DNA of 15,841 nucleotides. Source: JBBRMQ01 sp038230775. GTDB taxonomy: Bacteria > Acidobacteriota > Thermoanaerobaculia > Gp7-AA8. Both the position numbers and the translations under genes were made by a program. This document shows, piece after piece, positions 1 through 8,723 of this stretch. The stretch's first letter is position 1. Every line of letters begins with the position of its first letter. The stretch is from positions 1 to 15,841 of the forward strand of contig JBBRMQ010000080.1 in the NCBI GenBank assembly GCA_038230775.1, read 5' to 3'. Below the pieces are notes generated by a model. The model worked only from the letters and a program-made list of their open reading frames with translations. It did not search any database and was not told the origin of the DNA.

Positions 1-77
1 CGTGAGTGCCGCTGGGTTGAGCCACAGCGACAAGCCAAGCAGTAGCCGATGCGGGCAAGCATCGCCCGCCCACCCGG

Positions 78-118
78 AGTGTCAAGGATGTCCCCGTGGA
101 AGTGTCAAGAATGTCTCC
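78..118. repeat. Tandem 18-mers, possible insertion-sequence end
   Basis: Bases 78-95 read agtgtcaaggatgtcccc and bases 101-118 read agtgtcaagaatgtctcc. They match at 16 of 18 positions with a 23-base period. From memory, paired TGTCAA-n-ATGTC-type motifs occur near the ends of some insertion sequences, where they could be transposase binding sites. No transposase gene is visible, so the link to a mobile element is a guess. Confidence 0.35.
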
Positions 119-129
119 ACTAGCACACA

Positions 130-273
130 CCCTCTCCCCGCAAGCGGGGCGAGGGCAACGGTGGGCCGTTCCACGCGAATGGGCCGCGGCAATCCCAGCG
201 ATTGCGTCGAGCGGAATTCGTAGCCCTTCTCCCCGCGAGCGGGGAGAAGGTGGGCGAAGCCCGGATGAGGGGC
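130..273. repeat. Intergenic dyad repeat, family A copy 1
   Basis: Two hairpins. Bases 130-155 pair ccctctccccgc with gcggggcgaggg (one mismatch). Bases 225-236 pair perfectly with 239-250 (12 bp, 2-base loop). The second is followed by a tail reading cccggatgagggg. The same core and tail recur at 9593-9687 and 12599-12739, which defines the family. The repeat ends about 14 bases before the GTG start of the MobA-MoaC gene. I cannot tell whether it affects transcription. Confidence 0.85.
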
Positions 274-287
274 TACTCTCTCTCAGC
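274..287 (+). promoter_or_regulatory. Possible -10 element for a leaderless mobA-moaC mRNA
   Basis: TACTCT at 274-279 fits the loose TANNNT pattern and lies 8 bases before the GTG at 288. This is the same spacing as the perfect TATAAT boxes at carA and at the mini-ORF before the serine hydrolase. The hexamer is weak and no -35 is evident. It is listed only because its spacing matches the better examples in this window. Confidence 0.3.
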
Positions 288-1292
288 GTGAACTGCTACA
301 TCCTCATCGGCGGGCGATCGAGTCGTATGGGGCGCTCGAAGGTGCCGCTGTTCCTCGATCGCGTGGTCGCGGCAGCGCGGCCGGTGTTCGATTCGGTCTT
401 CGCCGTCCAACGCTTCGGCGGCGAGCCGGCGTCGATCGACACCATCTACGAGGATCCGCACGAGGAGCAGGCGCCGGCGTTTGCAGTCGCGCGCGCGCTG
501 CATCACGCCGATGGCAAGTGCTTCATCCTTGCCGTCGACTATCCACTCGTCACCACCGCCGTGCTGCGATACATTGAGTCCCGCTTTCGCAATTCACCGG
601 CGCTCCTCGTCGCGCCGCGATGGGATGACAAGCTGCAGATGCTCTGCGCCGGCTACGCGAAGGCCGTGGCGGCGATGCTCGACGCGCGGCTGGCGGCGGG
701 CCGTTATGATCTGCGCGGCCTTGCCGATCACGCGGAGATCATCGAGGAACGCGAGCTGCGCGCGCAATTCGGCGGCGAGCCGCTGATGAATGTGAATACG
801 CCCGAGGAGTGGGAGATGAGCAAGGATTTCTCGCATCTGGATGAGACCGGCGGCATTTCCATGGTGGATGTCGCCTCCAAAAAGACAACGCATCGCGAGG
901 CCGTGGCCACCGCCACGGTGCGCATGAGACCGCAAACGCTGGCGAAACTCATCGAGCAGGCATTGCCGAAGGGCGACGTCCTGACCACCGCGAAGGTCGC
1001 CGGTGTCCTCGCGGCGAAACAGACGCCGTCGCTGATCCCGCTCGCGCACCCGGTCCCCATCACGTCCGTCGACATCACCTTCGATCTCGACCGCGATGGC
1101 GGAACGATCGAGGTCCGCTCCATCGTTCGCTGCGACAGCAAGACCGGCGTCGAGAAGGAGGCGTTGACGGCCTGCGCCATCGCTGCGCTCACGATCTACG
1201 ATATGTGCAAAAGCGTCGAAAAAGGCATCACGATCGAAGCGTTACAGCTTGTTCGAAAGTCGGGCGGGAAAAGCGGCCTCTGGGAACGATAA
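288..1292 (+). CDS. mobA-moaC: MobA-like nucleotidyltransferase / MoaC fusion (molybdenum cofactor synthesis)
   Basis: A 334-residue cytoplasmic protein joining two molybdenum-cofactor enzymes. Residues 1 to about 176 are MobA-like: the nucleotide-binding loop reads IGGRSSRMGRSK (residues 7-18), D84 lies in AVDYP, where MobA binds metal, and NVNTPEEW is the usual MobA ending. Residues 177-334 are a full MoaC (cyclic pyranopterin monophosphate synthase), with MVDVASK, LIPLAHP (H254), KTGVEKEALTA, IYDMCKS (D305, K308) and KSGGKSG. MoaC acts with MoaA at the first step of the pathway; MobA adds the nucleotide at the last. The usual LCHP of MoaC is LAHP here, and the usual acidic residue before the MobA lysine is Ser. 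GTG 288 is chosen because homology starts exactly there and upstream sequence is repeat. An ATG at 816 with a Shine-Dalgarno could also produce MoaC alone. The first VWFA gene follows after 45 bases. Identity of both halves is clear; activity of the MobA half is less certain. Confidence 0.93.
   Translation: MNCYILIGGRSSRMGRSKVPLFLDRVVAAARPVFDSVFAVQRFGGEPASIDTIYEDPHEEQAPAFAVARALHHADGKCFILAVDYPLVTTAVLRYIESRFRNSPALLVAPRWDDKLQMLCAGYAKAVAAMLDARLAAGRYDLRGLADHAEIIEERELRAQFGGEPLMNVNTPEEWEMSKDFSHLDETGGISMVDVASKKTTHREAVATATVRMRPQTLAKLIEQALPKGDVLTTAKVAGVLAAKQTPSLIPLAHPVPITSVDITFDLDRDGGTIEVRSIVRCDSKTGVEKEALTACAIAALTIYDMCKSVEKGITIEALQLVRKSGGKSGLWER
804..818 (+). promoter_or_regulatory. Internal ribosome binding site and ATG at the MobA/MoaC junction
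   Basis: GAGGAG at 804-809 lies 6 bases before an in-frame ATG at 816, exactly where the MoaC domain begins (MSKDFSHLDETGG). Translation from here would yield a free MoaC of 158 residues, close to the usual MoaC length. GAGGAG also encodes Glu-Glu of the MobA ending, so the match may be coincidental. Confidence 0.45.
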
Positions 1293-1337
1293 TTGCCGTG
1301 CATGGCGATGCCGGTAGCCACGCGAAAGGACTCCATC

Positions 1338-2897
1338 ATGAGGACGACCGCGTGTTTTTTCTCCCTTCTTCTCGCTGTCCCGGCATTCACCCAGGTCCGT
1401 GAAAACGTCACCGTCGAGCTGATCGAGGTTCCGGTGTACGTGACGACCACTGGTGGCCAACCGATCCGCGGGCTGACGAAGGAGAACTTCGATCTGCGCG
1501 TGAACGGGAAAGCGCAGCCGATCGAGTACTTCGACGCCATCGACTTCGCCTCGCCGCGCGAGAAGAGCGACGCGCCGCGACCGGCGCGCGAACGGCGCCT
1601 CTATCTGCTGATGTTCGATCGGGTGTACTCGTACCCCGGACTGCTGGAGCGCGCGCAGATCGCGGCGGTGGACGCGGTGCAACGATCGAATCCCGAGACC
1701 GATCTGTTCGCGGTCGCGACATACACATCGAACAAGGGTGTGCAGTTCGTGACTCCGTTTCTCTCCGATCGAGTGGCCGTCGTTCGCGCGATCGGAACGC
1801 TGAACGCCGGTCACCTTCGCGATCCTCTCGGATTGGCGATCACGACGGCCGAACGCGGAGAGTGGTCTCTCAAGCTGGATTCGGAAGACGATTCGGGGTT
1901 CGTGGCAGGATCGCGCGGCGACATGGCCGATCGCGAGATGGCCAGCGCGATTCGAGGCGGAGCGGCAGCTCAGGAGATGTCGGCCCAGCCCGCAATGAAC
2001 ACCGTGCAGGACCTTCTTGGCAACTTTGAGGATCTGGCCCGGCGGCTTGCCGCTCTCGAGGGACAGAAACATCTGGTGCTTTTCTCACGGGGCTTCAATA
2101 CGGCGCTTCTTTACGGTGGTACGACCGCTGCGAGCATGACCAGCGGCGGTGGCATCGACGCGCGCGGGATCGGCATCAAGAACGGTATGGTGAACGCCTT
2201 TCGCGCCGCCGGCGTCTTCCTCGATACGATCGACATCTCCGGCATGCGTCACACCGGCGCACCGATCAACGCCGCCGGTCCCTCGGCGCACGCCTTCACG
2301 AGTGGAGCCGACGAGTCCCTGTCGATGCTGGCTCACGAGACGGGAGGTGAATTCGTCCACAACCAGAACAATCTCAAACAGGCGATAGCGTGGCTCACCA
2401 GTTCGCATGAGGTCGTCTACGTCCTGGCGTTCAACCGACAAAGTAATCGCAGCGGCACGATCGCCGTTCACGTGAAGGGCGTGCCGCACGGGACGAACGT
2501 CTCCTATCGGCAGGGCTTCGGAAACGGGACGCCAGCAAGAGAAGTCGATCCTCTGCAGTTCGCCGACATCCTCATTCACGATGTTCCGCAGAGCGGCCTG
2601 ACGCTCCGACTGAATGCCACTCCGACGGCCTTGACGCTCTCTCTTCCGCGGCAAGAGATCGCTCTGCAGGTCAACGACGGCAAGCCGTATGTCGACACTC
2701 TCCTCTACGTCTTCGACCAGAAGGGCGCCGCCATCCTCGGCGGCGAGAAGCGAATCGACGTGACGCAGGCCGAGGGACCTCTCGTGGTCCGGCAGGCGCT
2801 GCATCTTCCCCCCGGGCACTATGTAGCGAAGGCGCTGGCGCGTATCGTAGGCACCACTTCGCTCGGATTTGCCCGCACCGAGTTCACCATCGAATGA
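1338..2897 (+). CDS. Secreted VWFA-related protein 1 (acidobacterial TIGR03436 type)
   Basis: A 519-residue exported protein. ATG 1338 follows an AAAGGA ribosome site by 7 bases and opens a signal peptide (MRTTACFFSLLLAVPAFTQ). Next comes the family's N-terminal beta module: VTVELIEVPVYV, then a GLTKENFDLRVNG-type stretch. The von Willebrand A-like domain starts near residue 88 and includes LEGQKHLVLFSRGFN. After about residue 390 there is a beta-rich C-terminal region. The metal-binding DxSxS motif is degenerate: the expected aspartate is D94 in FDRVYS, so metal-dependent adhesion is doubtful. The family is abundant in Acidobacteriota and of unknown function. The gene is followed after 10 bases by a close paralogue, so the two form an operon and probably act together at the cell surface or in the periplasm. 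Family assignment is firm; the role is unknown. Confidence 0.92.
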   Translation: MRTTACFFSLLLAVPAFTQVRENVTVELIEVPVYVTTTGGQPIRGLTKENFDLRVNGKAQPIEYFDAIDFASPREKSDAPRPARERRLYLLMFDRVYSYPGLLERAQIAAVDAVQRSNPETDLFAVATYTSNKGVQFVTPFLSDRVAVVRAIGTLNAGHLRDPLGLAITTAERGEWSLKLDSEDDSGFVAGSRGDMADREMASAIRGGAAAQEMSAQPAMNTVQDLLGNFEDLARRLAALEGQKHLVLFSRGFNTALLYGGTTAASMTSGGGIDARGIGIKNGMVNAFRAAGVFLDTIDISGMRHTGAPINAAGPSAHAFTSGADESLSMLAHETGGEFVHNQNNLKQAIAWLTSSHEVVYVLAFNRQSNRSGTIAVHVKGVPHGTNVSYRQGFGNGTPAREVDPLQFADILIHDVPQSGLTLRLNATPTALTLSLPRQEIALQVNDGKPYVDTLLYVFDQKGAAILGGEKRIDVTQAEGPLVVRQALHLPPGHYVAKALARIVGTTSLGFARTEFTIE

Positions 2898-2907
2898 GGA
2901 GATCGCG

Positions 2908-4476
2908 ATGAAGCGTCTGACGTTCGCCGTTCTGATGTTGCTTGCAGCATCTGCATTTGCGCAGCAGCTCAACGAGACGGTGAACGTCGAAGTCATTCAG
3001 GTTCCGGTCTACGTCGTCGGTCCCGACGGATCGCCGATCCGCGGCCTGAAGAAAGACGCATTCGAGCTTTACATCGACGGGTACCCGAAGCCCATCGAGT
3101 ACTTCGATCCGGTCGACGTGACGGCGCCGGCGAAAGACGACGAGCCGCGACGGGAGAGCGAACGGCGGCTTTACCTCCTTCTGTTCGATCTCAGCTGCGC
3201 CAGCGATGATTGCCGCGCACTGCCGGGCCGCATCGTGCGCGCGCAGAAAGCCGCCGCAGCAGCGGTCGATCGCTCCAGCCTCGACTCCGACCTCTTCGCC
3301 GTCGCGACGTACACGTCGAATCGCGGCGTGCAGTTCACGACGCCGTTCCTTCGCGATCGCGCCGCTGTCCGCCGTGCGATCAATACGCTCTCGGTGAGCG
3401 CGCTCAGCGATCCGCTCGGTCTGGCCATTACCAAAGCCGAACGCACCGCGTGGATGCGCGAGTCGACCACGGACATCTCTGACCAGGTCAACGCCACGCT
3501 CAACACTAGCAGCGACCTGGCGGCGCTGGAAATGGCGAGCGCGATGATCGGCGGCATCGCCAATCAGGACAACGTCCGCGAGCCCCTCAAGCGCGTCATC
3601 GAGGATCAGTTCGCCAACTTCGCCGCCGTGGCCACGCGGTTAGGCGCGCTCGAGGGGCAGAAGCACGTGCTGTACTTCTCGCAGGGCTTCAACTCGGAGC
3701 TCGTGCACGGCGGCGCGGGCCCAGGCCTTCCCAACCCTTACGGACCGAGCGGATTCGACAGCCGGGCTCTGGGCAAGATGCAGGCGATGTTCGAAGCCTT
3801 CCGGGCCGCCGGCGTCTTCCTTCACAGCTTCGACATCCTCGGCATCCGCAGCGACGTGAATACTTCGTTCAACAACGACAGCCTGCAGATGCTGGCGCAC
3901 GGCACCGGCGGCGAGTTCGTCCACAATCGCAACAACTTCGCGCTGGCCGTCACGGATCTGACGAAGCGCCAGCAGGTCGCGTACCTCCTCGGATTCGACC
4001 GCCGCGACCTGATTCGCGGCAAGATCCTGGTGAAAGTGCGCGGGGTTCCGCGCGGAACGCACGTCACCTATCGCCAGGGTTTCGGAGGGACGGCGCCGAA
4101 GGATCACATCGACTCGCTGCAGTTGGCGGACATCGTCATCAACGATCTGCCGCAGACCGGCGTTGCGATGTCGATGGGATACACCTCGCCCTCCGCGATC
4201 GTCGTTGCCATCTCACGCAACGACATCATGCCTCAGCTGGTGGCGGGTGATTCGTGGATCGAGACGATCCTCTACGTCTTCGATCAGGCCGGCACCGCGG
4301 TCGTCGCGAAGCAGAAGCGCATCGAGTTCAACGAAGAGATCCGCAAGCAGGACGGCCCCATCGTCATCGGTCAGCGCCTCGAGCTCCCTCCCGGTCAGTA
4401 CGTGGCGAAGGCAGTGACGCGCATCGGCGGAACGAACTCGGTGGGGTTCGCGAGGACGGAATTTAAGGTGGAGTAA
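2908..4476 (+). CDS. Secreted VWFA-related protein 2, tandem paralogue
   Basis: A 522-residue exported paralogue of the preceding gene, alignable end to end. ATG 2908 has a strong GAGGAGA site at 2896-2902. The signal peptide is MKRLTFAVLMLLAASAFAQ. The N-terminal module reads VNVEVIQVPVYV and GLKKDAFELYIDG. The VWFA-like domain begins near residue 88, with D94 in FDLSCAS, so this copy keeps the first serine of DxSxS that protein 1 lacks. Shared blocks include DLFAVATYTSN, DPLGLAIT and GFARTEF at the C-terminus. A short insert holding two Cys (CASDDC) follows D94 and is absent from protein 1; it could form a disulphide outside the cytoplasm. The gene ends 42 bases before a large inverted repeat. 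The 10-base gap to gene 1 argues for co-transcription. Function is not known for the family. Confidence 0.92.
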   Translation: MKRLTFAVLMLLAASAFAQQLNETVNVEVIQVPVYVVGPDGSPIRGLKKDAFELYIDGYPKPIEYFDPVDVTAPAKDDEPRRESERRLYLLLFDLSCASDDCRALPGRIVRAQKAAAAAVDRSSLDSDLFAVATYTSNRGVQFTTPFLRDRAAVRRAINTLSVSALSDPLGLAITKAERTAWMRESTTDISDQVNATLNTSSDLAALEMASAMIGGIANQDNVREPLKRVIEDQFANFAAVATRLGALEGQKHVLYFSQGFNSELVHGGAGPGLPNPYGPSGFDSRALGKMQAMFEAFRAAGVFLHSFDILGIRSDVNTSFNNDSLQMLAHGTGGEFVHNRNNFALAVTDLTKRQQVAYLLGFDRRDLIRGKILVKVRGVPRGTHVTYRQGFGGTAPKDHIDSLQLADIVINDLPQTGVAMSMGYTSPSAIVVAISRNDIMPQLVAGDSWIETILYVFDQAGTAVVAKQKRIEFNEEIRKQDGPIVIGQRLELPPGQYVAKAVTRIGGTNSVGFARTEFKVE

Positions 4477-4705
4477 GGACGTAAGGCCGTAGAGTCCAGT
4501 AGAGACGGGTAGAGCCTTTGTCATTCCGAGCGTAGCGAGGAACCGGTGTGGGCGGGAGGCACGCTGATCGCCCCTCCCACCCACACCGGTTCCTCGCTAC
4601 GCTCGGAATGACAGTGTGTAGACCGGCTTACTTCCTTACGCGGCTTACTGCTTCTAAGCGGTCCGCTCGTCCCGCTCGTCTTACATCCTTACCGGCCTTA
4701 CTCGA
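4477..4705. other. Convergent gap: central inverted repeat with taagg-rich flanks
   Basis: No gene. The centre is the 41-bp-armed inverted repeat at 4519-4613. The left flank (4472-4514) contains gtaaggacgtaaggccgtag. The right flank (about 4628-4712) contains several cttac/ccttac words that read gtaagg on the other strand, so the flanks are themselves imperfectly inverted. The right flank runs up to the stop codon of the DUF6599 gene. Confidence 0.7.
4519..4613. repeat. Long inverted repeat, family E (tcattccgagcgtagcgagg)
   Basis: Bases 4519-4559 are the reverse complement of 4573-4613 over 41 positions with one mismatch, around a 13-base loop. The outer part reads tgtcattccgagcgtagcga. 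It lies between two convergent genes and would form a very stable hairpin in either transcript. There is no T-run, so it is not a classical intrinsic terminator. Similar tcattccgagcg words are, from memory, common intergenic repeats in several bacterial phyla. Confidence 0.9.
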
Positions 4706-5833
4706 CTAAGGCTTCTTCATCCACGCCGGCCGGTTGTCGCTCGAGGACGCGGTGCTGTCGGCTTCGTTGTCGGCGCGGACCAGCTGCTTGCGGATCGTGC
4801 CGAGGATGCGCTGGTCGGTCGCGCTGGCGAGGTCGACGAGATGCTGGCGATCCTTGTAGCCGTTGAATGCGATCAGGAAGCGGTCGATGCGGAACGCGAC
4901 GGTGCGGCCGAGGAAGCGGTCCTCGGCGGTGAAGTTGTCTTCGCCGAGGTTGGGGATCGGATCGAGAAGCTTGCCGTTGCGGACGTAGAGATTCTTGTAG
5001 GCGCTGAGGATCTGGCCCGCGGCGTTCTTGTCGGCGGCCGGGATCACGAGCCCGTCGATGATGTCGCCGTCGAGGTCAAACGTCGCCTGGAACGAATTGG
5101 CGAGATACGGCTGGCCCAGTCCTGACTCGGCGTTGTAGCGCTCGCTGTTCGGCACGCGGTGATCGGTGGGGAGGAAATTGAACACCGCGGGTTTGCCGGG
5201 TGCGGGCGGCATGCGGTCCGCGACGGCGTTGGCGAGTTTCATCAGGCCGTCGCCGGACGTCTCGCCGGTCGCGCGCACGTAGAACGGGCCGCGCCAGATG
5301 TGAATCGAATGCGGCTTGCCAAACGATTCGTTCGCGATCGTGAGCGGCCGGATGCTGCCGTTCTTCGCGCGCGAATACGCGCCGAACGCTTTGACGAAAT
5401 CGGGGAAGCGGAACATCTCCACGGTCGCGAAGCCGGGCGAGCCGACCGACTCGTATTTGCCAATTGTCAGGTCGAGTGTGTCGTAGTGCTGGAAGTGGAT
5501 GGCTTCCTGATCGAGGTAGGTATTGAGTTGGTCCGCAGGAATGACGATCGGATCTTCGGTCAGCCGCCATCCGGCCACTTCCTCTTTGCGTGGAAGGAAC
5601 TGGAGGCTCGGCGACTCATTCGCCGTGAAGTTCACGGAGTTGTCGCGCGGCGGCGCTGCCCGCACGACGACCTGCGGCTGCCGGCTGTCGCACGCCGCCA
5701 GGATCAGGAAAGCGACTGCAAGAATTCCACGGTAACGCGGACTCCGGCGCCCGTCGCGCCGCGAGCTTCCCGCGCCGTCTCGTGCTCCGCGTACGCGGTT
5801 CCCGCAATGTCGAGGTGCGCCCACGATGGACAA
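4706..5833 (-). CDS. DUF6599-family lipoprotein
   Basis: A probable lipoprotein in the cell envelope. A hydrophobic run ILAVAFLILAAC ends in an LAAC lipobox, followed by a flexible, charged linker and a DUF6599-type domain starting FLPRKEEVAGWRLTEDP. Family hallmarks that follow are a Y-L-D block (NTYLDQEAIHFQHY), VEMFRFPDFVKAFGAYSR and GPFYVRATG. A second half continues to the WMKKP end. The start is unsettled, because no ATG, GTG or TTG lies between the pepA stop and the lipobox. The coordinates use TTG 5833, which has AAGGAG 8 bases upstream; GTG 5824 is an alternative. Both put about 120 bases inside pepA and give an unusually long arginine-rich N-terminus. A non-standard ATT at 5725 would give a compact signal peptide. 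The gene follows pepA in one unit. Function is unknown. Confidence 0.8.
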   Translation of the reverse strand: MSIVGAPRHCGNRVRGARDGAGSSRRDGRRSPRYRGILAVAFLILAACDSRQPQVVVRAAPPRDNSVNFTANESPSLQFLPRKEEVAGWRLTEDPIVIPADQLNTYLDQEAIHFQHYDTLDLTIGKYESVGSPGFATVEMFRFPDFVKAFGAYSRAKNGSIRPLTIANESFGKPHSIHIWRGPFYVRATGETSGDGLMKLANAVADRMPPAPGKPAVFNFLPTDHRVPNSERYNAESGLGQPYLANSFQATFDLDGDIIDGLVIPAADKNAAGQILSAYKNLYVRNGKLLDPIPNLGEDNFTAEDRFLGRTVAFRIDRFLIAFNGYKDRQHLVDLASATDQRILGTIRKQLVRADNEADSTASSSDNRPAWMKKP

Positions 5834-7158
5834 TTCACGAACTCCTTGAGAAACAATGCTGCGCTGATGGCGCCGCCCCAGCGCCCGCCTGAATTCTTCA
5901 TGTCCGCCCACTCGCTGCGGATCAACTCTTTGTAATCGTCCCATTCAGGCAGCCGCCACAGGCGCTCACCGACTCGCTCCCCGCACTCAATCAACTTCCG
6001 AGCCAGCTCATCATCATTGGAGAACAGGCCTGCCGCCTCGTTGCCTAGGGCCACGACGCAGGCGCCGGTCAGGGTGGCGTAGTCGAGCATGTGATCGGGT
6101 TTCAAATTCGAGGCGTAATGGAGGGCGTCGCCGAGGATCATGCGCCCCTCCGCGTCGGTGTTGACGATCTCGACTGTCTTCCCGCTCATCATCGTGATGA
6201 TGTCGCCCGGCTTGTAGGCGCTGCCGCTCGGAAGGTTGTCGGTGGAGGGAATCGCACCGGTGATCTTCACGGGTAGCTCGAGGAGTGCGGCGGCCTGCAT
6301 CGTGCCGATCACGGCTGCGGCGCCGCACATGTCGAACTTCATCTCTTCCATGCGCTCGGCCGGTTTGATCGAGATGCCGCCGGAATCGAACGTAATGCCT
6401 TTGCCGATCAGTGCGACGTGGGTCTTCGCCTTGCGCGGGGAATACTCGAGGACGATGAATCGCGGCTCTTCCGCGGATCCGCGGTTGACGGCCAGCAGAC
6501 CGCCCATCTTCATCTTCTCGATTTCTTTGCGGCCGTAGATCGTGCACTTGAAGCCGCTCTGCTTGGCCACGGCTTCGGCCCGCTCGGCAAGGTGGGTCGG
6601 CGTCATGACGTTCGGCGGCGCGTTGCCGAGGTCGCGGACGGTGCGGACGCCGAGGGAGATGGCGTGCGCTTCCTCTTCGATCTTGAACGCGCGCTTCACG
6701 TCGATGCCGTTGACCGGCATGAGCGTCGCGGTAATCTTCGGCGGCGCCTCGTCCTTCTTCACCGTGAGGAACTCGTCGTACTTGTAATCGGCGTGGCTCA
6801 GAAGATCCGCCACCATGCGTGTCGTCTCTTCGCCGTTCAGCGGGTCGATCGCGTAGGGGAGTACGACGACGATCGACTTGTCGCGGAGACGCTTCGCGGT
6901 CTTTGCGACCGAGAACAGCGCCGCGCGGATGGCGCGAATGGTCAGCTTGTCGCCTTTGCCGAGGCCGATGAGGGTGACCTTGCGTGGCTCGTCGGCGAGG
7001 ATCGTGAGGCTCTCGTCGCTGCGGCCGGCAAATCCGGAACCGTCGATCGATTTGGCGACGGACTTCGGCAGGGTCGGAGCCTTGTCATTTTCGGCGAGGA
7101 GAACGAATAGATGATTCACTTTCGACCACTTCGGGTCGCGATTGATGGTGACGTCCAT
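5704..7158 (-). CDS. pepA: Leucyl aminopeptidase (M17 family)
   Basis: A 484-residue cytoplasmic metallopeptidase that removes N-terminal residues from peptides. The N-terminal macro-like domain covers about residues 1-150 and the catalytic domain the rest. Active-site motifs are intact: GKGITFDSGG with K253 and D258, KFDMCGAAAV, and NTDAEGR with D335, E337 and R339. These sit at a constant offset of 17 from the E. coli PepA residues K270, D275, D352, E354 and R356, so both metal sites should be complete. The length is near the family norm (about 500). ATG 7158 has no Shine-Dalgarno but has TAGAAT 6 bases upstream, suggesting a leaderless mRNA. The last codons overlap the 5' part of the DUF6599 lipoprotein frame. 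It is divergent from the sigma-54 response regulator across a 176-base repeat-filled gap. Identification is secure. Confidence 0.97.
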   Translation of the reverse strand: MDVTINRDPKWSKVNHLFVLLAENDKAPTLPKSVAKSIDGSGFAGRSDESLTILADEPRKVTLIGLGKGDKLTIRAIRAALFSVAKTAKRLRDKSIVVVLPYAIDPLNGEETTRMVADLLSHADYKYDEFLTVKKDEAPPKITATLMPVNGIDVKRAFKIEEEAHAISLGVRTVRDLGNAPPNVMTPTHLAERAEAVAKQSGFKCTIYGRKEIEKMKMGGLLAVNRGSAEEPRFIVLEYSPRKAKTHVALIGKGITFDSGGISIKPAERMEEMKFDMCGAAAVIGTMQAAALLELPVKITGAIPSTDNLPSGSAYKPGDIITMMSGKTVEIVNTDAEGRMILGDALHYASNLKPDHMLDYATLTGACVVALGNEAAGLFSNDDELARKLIECGERVGERLWRLPEWDDYKELIRSEWADMKNSGGRWGGAISAALFLKEFVNCPSWAHLDIAGTAYAEHETAREARGATGAGVRVTVEFLQSLS

Positions 7159-7170
7159 GGCTCGATTCTA
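7159..7170 (-). promoter_or_regulatory. Candidate -10 element of a leaderless pepA transcript
   Basis: On the minus strand TAGAAT (7170-7165) is followed by six bases (cgagcc) and then the ATG of pepA at 7158. Transcription starting 6-7 bases after the hexamer would begin at or next to the ATG. No purine-rich ribosome site lies between them. No convincing -35 is seen. Confidence 0.5.
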
Positions 7171-7172
7171 TA

Positions 7173-7322
7173 TGCGCGGCTGCGCCGCGCGTTGTCGGTT
7201 GACGACCTGCGCGGCTGGCGCCGCGCGTTGTCGGTTGTCAGTTGTCGGTTGTCAAAGGCACCGGAACGGGCGGTCGTGGACAACCGATCACCGACAACCG
7301 ACAACGCGTCGCGGAGCGACGC
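7173..7322. repeat. Intergenic repeat block, family C (gttgtcggttgtc)
   Basis: This fills the pepA/response regulator gap. Bases 7173-7201 are repeated directly at 7208-7237 with one added G. Each copy has a GCGCGGC/GCCGCGC hairpin followed by gttgtcggttg. Bases 7224-7242 pair with 7290-7308 (19 bp, one mismatch). A 7-bp hairpin, gcgtcgc/gcgacgc, at 7306-7322 ends the block and abuts the putative -10 of the response regulator gene. Confidence 0.85.
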
Positions 7323-7334
7323 ATAATATGAGGT
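7322..7334 (+). promoter_or_regulatory. Candidate -10 element of the response regulator gene
   Basis: CATAAT at 7322-7327 is followed by seven bases (atgaggt) and the ATG at 7335. The GAGG in the spacer is only one base from the ATG, too close to serve as a normal ribosome site, so a leaderless mRNA is the likelier reading. The hexamer directly abuts, and shares one base with, the hairpin that ends repeat family C. Confidence 0.4.
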
Positions 7335-8720
<1,386 letters not shown>

Positions 8721-8723
8721 CAG

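Larger units (their letters stand above)
1..287. other. Repeat-filled non-coding left edge
   Basis: No convincing gene lies here. Plus-strand frame 1 is open from the edge to a TAG at 43-45 (last residues RECRWVEPQRQAKQ); it could be the tail of a gene outside the window but is too short to assign. Bases 78-118 hold two near-identical 18-mers, and 130-273 hold a repeat of family A. The open frame that runs from 96 into the MobA-MoaC gene is read through the repeat and is not treated as coding. Confidence 0.6.

Noticed and set aside
96..287. An N-terminal extension of the MobA-MoaC frame back to base 96
   Set aside because: The extension is translated from the repeat itself, and MobA homology begins exactly at the GTG at 288.
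4519..4613. An intrinsic terminator
   Set aside because: The hairpin is strong, but no run of T follows on either strand and a similar sequence appears to be a dispersed repeat. It is recorded as a repeat with possible barrier function, not a terminator.
5159..5935. A 258-codon plus-strand frame opposite the DUF6599 gene
   Set aside because: It is antisense to a gene with lipobox and family motifs. The translation has no recognisable domain and an Arg/Glu-rich composition typical of shadow frames.
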